A DNA stretch of 64,000 bases from Emticicia sp. CRIBPO (lineage in GTDB: Bacteria; Bacteroidota; Bacteroidia; Cytophagales; Spirosomataceae), in assembly GCF_009905725.1 (NCBI RefSeq), contig NZ_JAAAKV010000002.1, positions 496,001 to 560,000 on the forward strand. The letters are read 5' to 3'. The notes under the pieces are model-generated. The model was given only the letters and a program-made list of their open reading frames with translations, was not told the origin of the DNA and did no database searches. Below, one piece after another: positions 36,404 to 45,447 of this stretch. Made by a program: the position numbers and the translations under genes. How positions within the stretch are numbered: position 1 is the stretch's first letter; every line of letters starts with the position of its first letter.

Positions 36404-37312
36404 ATGAAAAAAATACTATTTCTGCTGATGCTTCTGGGCCTGACAAGCCCGGAAGTTTCGGCTTGTGACATCTGCGGATGCGGAAACGGCGGCTCTTTTT
36501 TTGGTATCCTGCCTCAATCCCACCTGAGGTTCGGAGGAGTCAGGTACCGGACCAAAAACTTTGACTCTCATCTTAACAGCGAGTTTCTGAGGACAAAGGA
36601 AAACTTTCAGACAGCAGAGCTCTGGACACGCTTTTATCCGCTGAAACGGACCCAGTTGATGGTTTTTGTACCTTACAGTGTCAATGCCCAGACCATCATG
36701 CGAACCAGCGAAACCATCAGGATACATGGACTGGGAGACATGTCGGCATTGATGCATTACAGCATTCTGAATACTTTTTATGACACCACAGCCCATCAGC
36801 TGGATCAGATCTGGTTGCTTGGCGGTGGCATTAAACTGCCCACCGGGAAATACAAATTTGATGAAAACGGTTCAGAAGTAGCCAACGCCAATTTTCAGCT
36901 GGGCTCAGGCAGTACCGATTTTATGATTAACTCCATTTATACGCTCAGAAAAAGCAGTTACGGAATCAACATGGACGTTACCTATAAAATCAATACGACC
37001 AACCGGAATGATTACAGGTTTGCCAACCGCCTCAACGGCTCTTTGTCGTTTTTCTACACCAGGTATTTCGGTTCATTAACGCTAATGCCAAATGCAGGAT
37101 TCTATGCCGAACATGCCGGCTACGATCAGAAAAACGGGACAGATAATACTTTTACCGGGGGCACGATGGCTACCGGGAACATCGGGATGGAGACTTATTA
37201 TAAAAAGTTTTCCGCGGGATTTGTGTACCAGCTGCCTGTCTATCAGAACCTTTCGGATGGAGATCTGAAGCTAAAAAACAGCTTTTCAGTGCACATTACC
37301 AGACTTTTTTAG
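36404..37312 (+). CDS. Beta-barrel-like protein with CDICGCG motif
   Basis: This 302-residue protein has a signal peptide (about 1-20) and a mature N-terminus CDICGCGNGGSFFG (Cys21, Cys24, Cys26), a likely metal-binding or lipid-anchored head. The rest is rich in beta-strands with aromatic girdles (GGVRYRTKNFDSHLN, LWTRFYPLKRTQLMVFVPY) and ends in KNSFSVHITRLF, typical of outer-membrane transporter-like barrels. It lies between two MbnP-MbnH cassettes, so a role in copper passage across the outer membrane is plausible but inferred. Confidence 0.82.
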   Translation: MKKILFLLMLLGLTSPEVSACDICGCGNGGSFFGILPQSHLRFGGVRYRTKNFDSHLNSEFLRTKENFQTAELWTRFYPLKRTQLMVFVPYSVNAQTIMRTSETIRIHGLGDMSALMHYSILNTFYDTTAHQLDQIWLLGGGIKLPTGKYKFDENGSEVANANFQLGSGSTDFMINSIYTLRKSSYGINMDVTYKINTTNRNDYRFANRLNGSLSFFYTRYFGSLTLMPNAGFYAEHAGYDQKNGTDNTFTGGTMATGNIGMETYYKKFSAGFVYQLPVYQNLSDGDLKLKNSFSVHITRLF

Positions 37313-37361
37313 TTAGATTAACCAATCGGAATGCTGAAACATGCGTTTAATAAGTAATAAG

Positions 37362-38153
37362 ATGAGTAAATCAATGAAATTTCAGGTGCTGTTGTGTTGT
37401 TCAGTCTTTCTTTTTTGTGGTTTTTCAAGGTATGAAAAACCGAAGAATACAGAAGGTACGGTGATATTGAAATTTAATAACCTGTTCAATAAAGAAGCCC
37501 TCGATTTTGAAAAGGCATATACCAATGCTCACGGAGAAAAGGTAAAATTTACTTTACTCAACTATTTTATCAGCAATATCAAACTGACAAAAGAGGACGG
37601 TTCTACGTATGCAGTTCCCCAGGACAGCTCCTATTTTCTGGTTAAACAATCTGATCCGGCCTCTAAAGAGATTACACTGAATCATATTCCTTCCGGAAAA
37701 TATTCAGCCCTTACTTTCACCATCGGAGTGGACAGCCTCCGCAATACCATGGGCATCGGCAGCAGAACCGGGGCTCTGGATGTAGGAGCCACGGCCAAAG
37801 GGATGTACTGGGTCTGGAATTCGGGGTACATTTTCTTCAAGCTGGAGGGGACTTCACCTGCTGCACCCGAGAAGCAGAAGAACGTGTTTAATTACCATAT
37901 CGGCGGCTTCGGCGGGTACAGGTCAAAGACCATGAATAATATCAAAACAAGAACGCTGGCGTTTAAACCCGTGGTGGTCTCCAACAGAAAAGGGCCAGTT
38001 ATTGATATCAATGTGGAGATAGATCATTTCTTTGACCAGGTCAACCCCATTAAAATAGCCGAGAAGTCGTCTGTAATGTGGGGAGAGTTTTCGACAAAGA
38101 TTTCAGAAAACTATGTTTCCATATTTAACCTCGGCAATGTCTCATCAAAGTAA
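37362..38153 (+). CDS. MbnP-family copper-binding protein (copy 2)
   Basis: From ATG 37362 the product has 263 residues (starts at 37341 and 37374 are possible). It shares the MbnP signature GMYWVWNSGYIFFKLEG and YHIGGFGGYR with copy 1 but lacks its His-rich tail. A hydrophobic N-terminus with Cys (FLFCGFS) suggests a lipoprotein. An MbnH-like gene follows 6 bases after its stop, repeating the first cassette. The divergence between the copies (for example in the regions before IGVDSL) shows an old duplication, not a recent one. Confidence 0.87.
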   Translation: MSKSMKFQVLLCCSVFLFCGFSRYEKPKNTEGTVILKFNNLFNKEALDFEKAYTNAHGEKVKFTLLNYFISNIKLTKEDGSTYAVPQDSSYFLVKQSDPASKEITLNHIPSGKYSALTFTIGVDSLRNTMGIGSRTGALDVGATAKGMYWVWNSGYIFFKLEGTSPAAPEKQKNVFNYHIGGFGGYRSKTMNNIKTRTLAFKPVVVSNRKGPVIDINVEIDHFFDQVNPIKIAEKSSVMWGEFSTKISENYVSIFNLGNVSSK

Positions 38154-38159
38154 ACAGCG

Positions 38160-39260
38160 ATGTTCAAGCATAAAAAAGTATTGATTTCATTGTGTATATC
38201 TGCTTATCTGGCAATCAGTGCCTTTCAGATAAGCAATATACAACGTACTTTTTTTAAGCCGGAGATTCCTTCCAATTTCCCGCCACCGGTGTATGAACTC
38301 AAAGCCAATCCCCTGACAGAAGAAGGCATCGAACTGGGCAGGACTTTGTTTTATGACCCCATCCTTTCAAGCGACGGCTCTACTTCATGCGGCTCATGTC
38401 ATCAGCAGTTTGCGGCTTTTGCCCACCAGGACCATCCGATGAGCCATGGGGTTGACAACCAGTTTGGCCGCAGAAATGCCCTGCCCCTGTTTAATCTTCT
38501 GTTCAGCAAGACTTTTTTCTGGGACGGAGGCGTGCACAGCCTGGACTTCTCTCCCTTAAATGCCCTCGAGAACGAAGTGGAGCTCAATGAACAACTTGAT
38601 AATGTCCTCAAAAAACTCAATGACTCAGAAGAATACAGGGACAAATTCAAAAAGGCTTTCGGCGTAAGTGAAATTACTTCCAAAGTGTTTTTACAAAGCC
38701 TGACCCAGTTCATGGCTACCCTGGTATCGGCCAATAGCCGTTATGATAAGTTTATCAGAAACGAAGGCGGTCTACTGACAGCTGAAGAAAAAGAAGGGCT
38801 GGAGCTTTTCGAACAAAAATGCAGTTCATGCCATGCCACCGGTTTATTTACCGACGGTTCATTCCGGAACAACGGCGTACCCAACAATTACCGTTTTGAC
38901 AAAGGTCGTGAGGAGATTACACTGAATGCGTCTGACAGGGGTAAATATAAAGTACCCAGTCTCCGGAATATTGAATTTACAGCCCCTTATATGCATGACG
39001 GCAGCATCTCAAGCCTTGAAAAAGTACTGGATCATTATACTTCGGGAGTAGAACAAAGTGCAACACTTGACCCTCTTTTAAAACAAAACAATCAGCCCGG
39101 TCTGGCCATAACGGACCCGGAAAAGAAGAAAATCATTGCTTTTCTGATGACCTTGTCAGACCGGGAATTTATCACTGATAAGAGATTCTCCGAGCCGGAG
39201 TTATTCTTAAATACACCAAAACCAAATGAAAAAAATCATTCTCATACTAATAACAGGTAG
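38160..39260 (+). CDS. MbnH/MauG-like diheme cytochrome c peroxidase-family enzyme (copy 2)
   Basis: This 366-residue protein has an N-terminal hydrophobic signal/anchor (about 6-24) and two c-type heme motifs, CGSCH at 77-81 and CSSCH at 221-225. Family stretches NALPLFNLLFSKTFFWDGGV and PSLRNIEFTAPYMHDGS match copy 1. It overlaps the following DUF2911 gene by 35 bases. Together with MbnP copy 2 it forms a second complete cassette; it probably oxidises its own partner, but cross-use between cassettes cannot be excluded. Confidence 0.9.
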   Translation: MFKHKKVLISLCISAYLAISAFQISNIQRTFFKPEIPSNFPPPVYELKANPLTEEGIELGRTLFYDPILSSDGSTSCGSCHQQFAAFAHQDHPMSHGVDNQFGRRNALPLFNLLFSKTFFWDGGVHSLDFSPLNALENEVELNEQLDNVLKKLNDSEEYRDKFKKAFGVSEITSKVFLQSLTQFMATLVSANSRYDKFIRNEGGLLTAEEKEGLELFEQKCSSCHATGLFTDGSFRNNGVPNNYRFDKGREEITLNASDRGKYKVPSLRNIEFTAPYMHDGSISSLEKVLDHYTSGVEQSATLDPLLKQNNQPGLAITDPEKKKIIAFLMTLSDREFITDKRFSEPELFLNTPKPNEKNHSHTNNR

Positions 39261-39849
39261 CTTCCTGATGTCCTGCGGTAAGTCTTCGGAAAAGAAAGAA
39301 GCGGATACAGGTCATGAAATGCATCATCAGAAAGGATCTTCCGCTGGAGGGTACATCGACAGCCTGAATACCGGGCTGATCAAAGAAGATACCCTGAAAG
39401 GCAGTCCTTCAAGGGTGGTGATGAATACGGTGGGCAACGCACACCTCCATATCACCTATCATTCGCCGGGCGTCAAAGGCCGGGTAATCTGGGGTGGGCT
39501 GGTTCCTTATGACCAGGTGTGGGTCACCGGGGCACATGATGCCACCAGTTTGCAGATCATCAACCCGGTCATGATAGACGGCCGGAAAATAGAATCCGGG
39601 ACCTACGCCATTTTCACCATTCCCGGTAAGCAGGAGTGGGTATTTATCCTGAATAAAAATTACAAACAGCACCTTGCAGATGATTATAAAGCTGCTGAAG
39701 ATGTGCTTCGGGTAAAAGTAAGTCCACTTATTTCCCCTATGACACAAAGGCTGGCCTATGCCGTAAGTGCTACAAGTGACAGCACCGGGATCATCAGCAT
39801 GAGCTGGGAAAAACTCAAAATCGAAGTCCCTTTCAGTACGATAAAGTAA
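39226..39849 (+). CDS. DUF2911 lipoprotein
   Basis: This 207-residue lipoprotein (lipobox LMSC, Cys17) has a His/Lys-rich linker (TGHEMHHQKGSSAGG), then the DUF2911 domain with WGGLVPYDQVWVTGAHDAT, IESGTYAIFTIPGK and EWVFILN. The function of DUF2911 is unknown. It overlaps the second MbnH gene by 35 bases, so it belongs to that operon and its His-rich linker may bind metal. A second DUF2911 protein is encoded at 49162, where it is fused to TPR-like helices. Confidence 0.88.
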   Translation: MKKIILILITGSFLMSCGKSSEKKEADTGHEMHHQKGSSAGGYIDSLNTGLIKEDTLKGSPSRVVMNTVGNAHLHITYHSPGVKGRVIWGGLVPYDQVWVTGAHDATSLQIINPVMIDGRKIESGTYAIFTIPGKQEWVFILNKNYKQHLADDYKAAEDVLRVKVSPLISPMTQRLAYAVSATSDSTGIISMSWEKLKIEVPFSTIK

Positions 39850-39871
39850 CTTACCCGGAAATTCCCTCTTT

Positions 39872-39906
39872 CAGTCCTCTCAGAAATTTCTGAGAGGACT
39901 GTTTTT
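39872..39906 (+). terminator. Terminator with perfect 15-bp arms
   Basis: CAGTCCTCTCAGAAA (39872-39886) is followed directly by its exact complement (39887-39901) and then TTTTTAT. It closes the MbnP-MbnH-DUF2911 transcript. Confidence 0.85.
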
Positions 39907-39994
39907 ATATGGCAAGGTATCTCCGGCAAACAACAATTCCCTGCCCTTCAATAAATTACTTATTATAAATAGATGCATGATCCGCCGGATGTTT

Positions 39995-40002
39995 TAAATT
40001 TG
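39995..40002 (+). promoter_or_regulatory. Promoter element (TAAATTTG) for the DinB gene
   Basis: TAAATTTG matches TAnnTTTG and lies 34 bases ahead of ATG 40037. It excludes the in-frame GTG at 40004 as start. Confidence 0.5.
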
Positions 40003-40036
40003 TGTGTTTAAAACCTCAGTATCAACAACAATACCA

Positions 40037-40591
40037 ATGAAAATAACCCGTAAAACCGCCCTCAGCTCCATATTCGGAAGTCTTTTAGCCATTCCTTCTT
40101 TCGGTAAAAAACCGAAGAGCAAAGACCTGGAAGAATTCAGGACAGAGTTTCTGCAGGCCTGGGCACGATCAGAAGAATATACCCTTAAGCTTTTCAACCA
40201 GGTTAAGCCGGAGTTGCTTGACTATAAATACACACCGGAATCATTTTCTTTCAGGACGCAGTTTGTACACTGCATCGTTTTCAATTCCCTTCAGCTTTGC
40301 GGCAGACTGAACGTTCCGAATCCTTATAAAGATAAAAACAACTCTCACTGGTCAGCCCTGAGCAAAGAACAACTGGCTGAGGAACTGAAAGGATTCTATC
40401 AGTTTGTAGGCACCCTGGTCAAAAACGCTGATGATAAAACTCTGATGAAAGAACATGGTTTTTCCGGCGGACCGATCCCGATGTGGCGATTATTTTATGC
40501 GATGGAAAACCACATCATCCACCACCGCGGCCAGGCCCTTTGTTACCTGCGGTTAAACGGCATCACTCCCGAAGGATTTGTGGGCTGGTAA
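40037..40591 (+). CDS. DinB-family protein, possibly exported
   Basis: This 184-residue protein begins MKITRKTALSSIFGSLLAIPSFG, which looks like a signal sequence with an Arg-Lys pair. It then has the DinB four-helix pattern with His residues near FRTQFVHCIVFNSLQL and in NHIIHHRGQALCYLRL, a likely metal site. DinB/YfiT-like proteins are metal-dependent transferases or thiol-related enzymes, usually cytoplasmic; a signal sequence is less usual. It stands alone between a terminator and a repeat tract. Confidence 0.85.
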   Translation: MKITRKTALSSIFGSLLAIPSFGKKPKSKDLEEFRTEFLQAWARSEEYTLKLFNQVKPELLDYKYTPESFSFRTQFVHCIVFNSLQLCGRLNVPNPYKDKNNSHWSALSKEQLAEELKGFYQFVGTLVKNADDKTLMKEHGFSGGPIPMWRLFYAMENHIIHHRGQALCYLRLNGITPEGFVGW

Positions 40592-40685
40592 TACAGCTCC
40601 TTAATTTTTTGGCTGATAAATATCCGGACAGCATAATACAGCCCTGTGTACCTGTCCGGATATTTTGCGTTCTACCCATTCAATT

Positions 40686-40769
40686 ACCGGGTTGGAGCCC
40701 CTCCGTACCAGCTCAAAGCCACTTCGTACCGGCTCGGGACCACTCGAGACCGGCTCCAGGCCACTTTAC
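40686..40769. repeat. Four tandem degenerate 21-bp repeats
   Basis: Units begin ACCGG, ACCAG, ACCGG and ACCGG at 40686, 40707, 40728 and 40749, spaced exactly 21 bp. The shared core runs ACC(A/G)GCTC, then GCC or ACC, then ACT. The tract is clearly richer in GC than its surroundings and non-coding as far as I can see. It lies between the DinB gene and the TPR regulator (gap 40592-40847). Confidence 0.7.
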
Positions 40770-40847
40770 ACAAACTTAACATAGCGGCTTGATTTTTCTT
40801 CGTAATTTTCGCGGTCATAGTCAATATTCAGTATCATTGAAATCCGT

Positions 40848-42527
40848 ATGGGAATAATCAGAAAACCTGATTTATGGTTACATTTCCTGCTATACCTGCT
40901 CTTTTTCCCGGCGGTTTCACAGCAAAAGACCGCTTCAAAAAAAGAAGCATACCAGGCTGAACTACTCCGGTTAAAAGACGAAAAACAGAAAAGCAGGGTT
41001 TTGAATGATCTCGCTGCAGAATTGCTGAACAATGCCCCGGATTCTGCTTTCAAATATGCCAGACAAGCCCAGAAAATCGCTTTAAAGCTGGAACAGAAAG
41101 ATGAGCTGGCCCGGAGTTTTATGATTTCAGGGAATGTCTTTTACAACCAGGGGATTTTCAGCAGGGCCATTGAAGACTTCATCAAGGCACTTCAGCATTA
41201 TCAGATCACCAACAACAAAAAGGGCCTGGCTGAAATTCACCAGGACCTCGGGCTTGCGTATCACTATTCTAAAAAACCGGACGTAGCCCTGACTCATTAC
41301 CGGAAATCACTTTCACTCTTTCAAAATCTTAATGATGAAACCGGTGTTGCCGGGACTTTAAGTTATATAGGACACATTTTTGAGAAAAACCTTCAATACC
41401 AAAAGGCCCTCGAATACCAGCAAAAGGCCTTAAAAACCTACGAAAAACTTAATAACAATGCCGGAATCGCCAAAGTTATGGATGACATCGGCAGCATTTA
41501 CGAAGACTGGCAGGACTACGGCAAAGCCTTTCAGTATTTTTCAAAAGCCCTGGAAATCAATCTGAGAATAGACAACCAGATAGCCGCCATCATCGACCTT
41601 AACAACATCGGGGATATTTACCAGAAACAGGGGAAGTATGCCGAAGGCCTTAGCTACACCTTCAGAAGCCTGGAACTCTCCAGGAAACTTCATCAGAAAT
41701 ACCAGCTGAGGAGTGCCTACCGGGACGTCTCTCAAACCTACTTTTTCCTCAAGGATTATCAGAAAGCCTATGCTTATCTTGATTCTTCATACACCATCTA
41801 CGGTGAAGTTTATAATGTGGAGACCGCACAGCAGATTGCCCAGATGCAGATCATTTATGAAACCCAGGAAAAGGACAAGGAAATAGCCCTGCTTGAAACC
41901 AATAAGAGATTTAACAGGCTGCTCATTTATATTTTTATCGGGGTAATCATCATCATCTGTTGTTTCAGCCTGGTGATTTTTAACCGGCAAAGGCTCCTCA
42001 TCCTCAAAAATAAAAAGATCCTGGAACAGAATCAGCGGATTTATGCAGCTGAACTGGAGAACACACAATTGAAAGAACAGAAACTGCAGGGTGAACTTGA
42101 AATGAGGAGCCGTGAACTGACAGGACGGACCTTGCTCATCATCCAGAAAAATGAAATACTGGTAGAACTTCTTGACAAAATCCAGTTAACTCTACGCAAA
42201 AAAGACGAAGAAAAAGATGCCGAACTGAAAAAACTCATCCGGCTCATAGAACACAGCACCCAGCTGGAAAAAGACTGGAACGAATTTAAGCTGGCTTTTG
42301 AACAGGTGCATGGTGAGTTCTTTGCCAAACTGCAGGAAAAATACCCGGATCTAACGTCAGGAGAACTACGGCTGTGTGCATTACTCCGGTTGAATATGGA
42401 TACCAAAGACCTCATCACCACCCTCGGAATTTCGCAGGACAGCCTCCGCGTAAACCGCCACCGCCTGAGAAAAAAACTCAGCCTCAGCCAGGGTGACAGC
42501 CTCACACATTTTATCATGAGCATTTAA
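40848..42527 (+). CDS. TPR sensor protein with C-terminal helix-turn-helix
   Basis: This 559-residue protein has a signal peptide (about 1-25), about eight TPR repeats in the periplasm (about 40-340, such as AIEDFIKALQHYQIT and KALEYQQKALKTYEKL), a membrane helix (about 361-382), a coiled coil (about 385-470), and a C-terminal DNA-binding domain (about 490-559) with TSGELRLCALLRLNMDTK and TLGISQDSLRVNRHRLRKKL. This one-protein sensor-regulator type is common in Bacteroidota. It sits directly upstream of the phytase locus on the same strand, so local regulation is likely but inferred. Confidence 0.9.
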   Translation: MGIIRKPDLWLHFLLYLLFFPAVSQQKTASKKEAYQAELLRLKDEKQKSRVLNDLAAELLNNAPDSAFKYARQAQKIALKLEQKDELARSFMISGNVFYNQGIFSRAIEDFIKALQHYQITNNKKGLAEIHQDLGLAYHYSKKPDVALTHYRKSLSLFQNLNDETGVAGTLSYIGHIFEKNLQYQKALEYQQKALKTYEKLNNNAGIAKVMDDIGSIYEDWQDYGKAFQYFSKALEINLRIDNQIAAIIDLNNIGDIYQKQGKYAEGLSYTFRSLELSRKLHQKYQLRSAYRDVSQTYFFLKDYQKAYAYLDSSYTIYGEVYNVETAQQIAQMQIIYETQEKDKEIALLETNKRFNRLLIYIFIGVIIIICCFSLVIFNRQRLLILKNKKILEQNQRIYAAELENTQLKEQKLQGELEMRSRELTGRTLLIIQKNEILVELLDKIQLTLRKKDEEKDAELKKLIRLIEHSTQLEKDWNEFKLAFEQVHGEFFAKLQEKYPDLTSGELRLCALLRLNMDTKDLITTLGISQDSLRVNRHRLRKKLSLSQGDSLTHFIMSI

Positions 42528-42635
42528 ATACCCTTTATATTAACTGAATATTAAGCCCCGCCATTCAATATTATCTAACTGTTATTGCTGCCTTTTTGTA
42601 ACGCCCGTTTTCGGCTTATTCGCAGTTCCTCCGTA

Positions 42636-42643
42636 TAATTTTG
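42636..42643 (+). promoter_or_regulatory. Promoter element (TAATTTTG) for the phytate locus
   Basis: TAATTTTG matches TAnnTTTG and would give a leader of about 50 bases before the receptor ATG at 42700. The gap 42528-42699 shows no other feature. Confidence 0.5.
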
Positions 42644-42699
42644 CCTCCATCGGTGAACGGTTCAATCGCTCACCTGGCAATTTTAACAAACCAGTATTT

Positions 42700-45399
42700 A
42701 TGGAAAAATTATTCATTACCGTACTTCTCATGCTGACTATCTGTGGATTTGCCGCAGGTCAGAACGCCAGACTCAGCGGAAAAATCACAGACGAACAAAC
42801 AGGCGAACCATTGCCCGGAGCCACCATCCTTGTCAAAGGAACAACCAGCGGAGCCGTTTCAACTTTGGTCGGAGAATTCTCCTTATCTGCCACAGAAGGT
42901 AAACAAACTTTAGTGGTCAGTTTTATCGGGTATGCCACCAAAGAGGTTCCGGTGGAAATTACCCGCGGAAAAACAAACAGTGTAGACATTCAATTGACAA
43001 GTGCTGCTTTCGAGATCGGAGGCGTCAGGGTGGTTGGCCAGCTCGAAGGGCAGGTCAAAGCCCTCAACCAGCAACTCAGTGCCCTGAATATTAAAAACGT
43101 GGTATCGGCAGACCAGATCGGCCGTTTCCCGGACCCGAACGTGGCTGAAGCTTTGCAGCGTGTACCTGGCGTGAACATCGAAAGAGACCAGGGCGAAGGC
43201 CGCTATGTGCTCGTACGCGGACTCTCACCAAAGTTTACCAATATCAATGTCAATGGCGAACAGATTCCGTCACCTGAAGCCGATGTACGTTATGTGGCCC
43301 TTGACGCCATTCCGGCAGACCAGCTGTCTTTCATGGAAATTTCAAAAGCCCTGACACCTGACATGGACGGTGACGCCATCGGCGGATCAGTCAACCTGAT
43401 TACCCGCACCGCTACCAGTGCTACGCCTCAGATCAAAGCCTCAATTGTCGGCGGATACAACGCCCTTATGAAACAACCTAACGCCCAGGGTTCATTACAA
43501 TACGGACAACGCTTAGGTAAAAACCGGAAATTCGGACTGATGCTCAACAGCTCTTACTATCAGAATAATTTCGGATCAGACAACTGGGAAAGAGAGCCTT
43601 TTGACAACGAGTTTGAACTGCGTGACTACCAGCTGGTCCGTACCCGCCTGGGCTTAAGCAGCACGATGGATTATAAATTCAACAGGAACAATGAGATTTA
43701 CCTGCGTAGTTTATATTCCAGGTTCTCTGACCGCGAATGGAGAAGAACCTATCTTTTCAAACCGGAAGACGAAGAAATAGAAAGATCAACCAAAGACCGG
43801 TATGAATCGCAGTCGATCATGAGTTTCAACCTCGGAGGGAAACATACTTTGCCAAAAATCAACATTGATTACGAACTGGCTTATGCCTACGGTGAACAGG
43901 ACACTCCTTATGATTATGAATCTACTTTTATTGCAGGCATTCCGAGTACTGTAGACTTCGGCAACGGGGCAAATTTCCCCTCACTCAAAGCTGACGGCTA
44001 TCTTGACAACAAATCTTATGAGTTTGACGAGCTGGCTACCGGAAACACCTTTGCCAAAGACAAGAACATTACCGGTAAAATCAACATTGGTTTACCGTTT
44101 AAGATCAATGAAGTAAGCGGTCTGTTCAAATTCGGAGGAAAAGCCCGTTTCAAAACCAAGTCTTACGACATCACAGAAAACGTGTACGGCAACCTGGGTG
44201 GTGTTCCGAATCTGAACGAATTTGAAGGCGGCACACTTGACAAAAACTTCCTGAAAGGTAAATACCAGTTGTCCAGGAACACCGATGTTCAGAAACTGGT
44301 CGGGTATCTGAACGCCAATCCTGAGAAATTCGAACTGCAGATAGAAGACAAGGCCATCGCCGAAGCTCTGGAAGCTTTTCAGGCAGAAGAAAATGTATAT
44401 GCAGGCTATGTGATGGGACAATTCCAGATCAAAAAGCTGACCGCCGTAGCCGGTGTGCGTTATGAAAGAACCGTGGTTAACTACAAATCAAAGGACGTGA
44501 TCATTGCTCCTAACGGCGATCTGCAGGAAATAAAACCGGTAAACGGCGGAACTGATTATGATTTTGTGCTGCCCCAGTTAAACCTGAAATATGCGGTTAA
44601 CGACCTCACTAACATCAGGTTCGCTTCCACCCTTTCTTACGCAAGACCTAATTTCGGAGAGATCATCCCTGCACAGGAAGTCAATCGCGAAGACAACGAA
44701 GCCACCGTCGGGAACCCGCTCCTGAAACCTGTCAGTGCCTTAAACCTGGACCTTTTAGGAGAGAAGTATTTTAAAAACGTCGGAGTCATTTCAGGAGGAA
44801 TTTTCTATAAAAGACTGAATGACTTTATCTTCCCAAGGGTATTCTTCGGCTCAAATTATCCTTTGAACGGCACTCCTACCATCACTGATATCGACATCAT
44901 CCAGGTTCAGAACGGTGAAGCAGCCGACCTGCTGGGCTTTGAAGCGGCTTACCAGCAAAACCTTACTTTCCTGCCTGGGGCTTTGTCAGGACTTGGTGTG
45001 TATCTTAATTATACCTACACCAGATCAAATGCAAAAATCCAGAGCCGCTCCGCAGATTCGGGTACAGAAACCATCAAGTTGCCAGGTCAGGCCGAACACG
45101 TGGGCAATGTTTCCCTTTCCTATGATTACAAGAAATTCAATGCCCGTTTGTCATTCAACTTCAACGGAAAATACCTGCAGGAAGTAGGTGGCAACCAGGA
45201 AGAAGACCTTTACACCAAAAGCCGCATGCAGATGGACTTCAGTACTTCCTATGCCATTCAGAAGAAATTCCGTGTCTTTGCCGAATTCCTGAACCTGACC
45301 AATCAGCCGTTCCAGGCCTACATGGGCAAAGAGAATGTTGTGGTCCAGAGAGAATTCTACTCCTGGTGGTCGAGGGTCGGTCTCAAATTCGACTTATGA
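42700..45399 (+). CDS. TonB-dependent receptor of the phytate locus
   Basis: This 899-residue outer-membrane transporter has a signal peptide (about 1-20), a carboxypeptidase-regulatory-like domain (about 25-105, SGKITDEQTGEPLPGATILVKG), a plug domain (about 120-250, with FPDPNVAEALQRVPGVNIERDQGEGR in two parts and MDGDAIGGSVNLITR) and a 22-strand-type barrel ending in RVGLKFDL. It precedes an acidic lipoprotein and a phytase on the same strand. The natural reading is import of a phytate-derived ligand, inferred from context; the ligand is not shown by the sequence. Confidence 0.93.
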   Translation: MEKLFITVLLMLTICGFAAGQNARLSGKITDEQTGEPLPGATILVKGTTSGAVSTLVGEFSLSATEGKQTLVVSFIGYATKEVPVEITRGKTNSVDIQLTSAAFEIGGVRVVGQLEGQVKALNQQLSALNIKNVVSADQIGRFPDPNVAEALQRVPGVNIERDQGEGRYVLVRGLSPKFTNINVNGEQIPSPEADVRYVALDAIPADQLSFMEISKALTPDMDGDAIGGSVNLITRTATSATPQIKASIVGGYNALMKQPNAQGSLQYGQRLGKNRKFGLMLNSSYYQNNFGSDNWEREPFDNEFELRDYQLVRTRLGLSSTMDYKFNRNNEIYLRSLYSRFSDREWRRTYLFKPEDEEIERSTKDRYESQSIMSFNLGGKHTLPKINIDYELAYAYGEQDTPYDYESTFIAGIPSTVDFGNGANFPSLKADGYLDNKSYEFDELATGNTFAKDKNITGKINIGLPFKINEVSGLFKFGGKARFKTKSYDITENVYGNLGGVPNLNEFEGGTLDKNFLKGKYQLSRNTDVQKLVGYLNANPEKFELQIEDKAIAEALEAFQAEENVYAGYVMGQFQIKKLTAVAGVRYERTVVNYKSKDVIIAPNGDLQEIKPVNGGTDYDFVLPQLNLKYAVNDLTNIRFASTLSYARPNFGEIIPAQEVNREDNEATVGNPLLKPVSALNLDLLGEKYFKNVGVISGGIFYKRLNDFIFPRVFFGSNYPLNGTPTITDIDIIQVQNGEAADLLGFEAAYQQNLTFLPGALSGLGVYLNYTYTRSNAKIQSRSADSGTETIKLPGQAEHVGNVSLSYDYKKFNARLSFNFNGKYLQEVGGNQEEDLYTKSRMQMDFSTSYAIQKKFRVFAEFLNLTNQPFQAYMGKENVVVQREFYSWWSRVGLKFDL

Positions 45400-45447
45400 T
45401 CTACTGCTCACTAAATGCGTCAGATAAACATTAAAAACAAAGTCAAG

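Noticed and set aside
40483-40779. Frame reading through the 21-bp repeats as seven-residue protein repeats
   Set aside because: Its first third overlaps the DinB gene in another frame, and it lacks a credible start or family; the repeats look intergenic.
42041-42523. 160-residue Ser/Arg-rich frame antisense to the TPR regulator
   Set aside because: It lies opposite the coiled-coil and DNA-binding region, whose Glu/Lys codons explain its composition.
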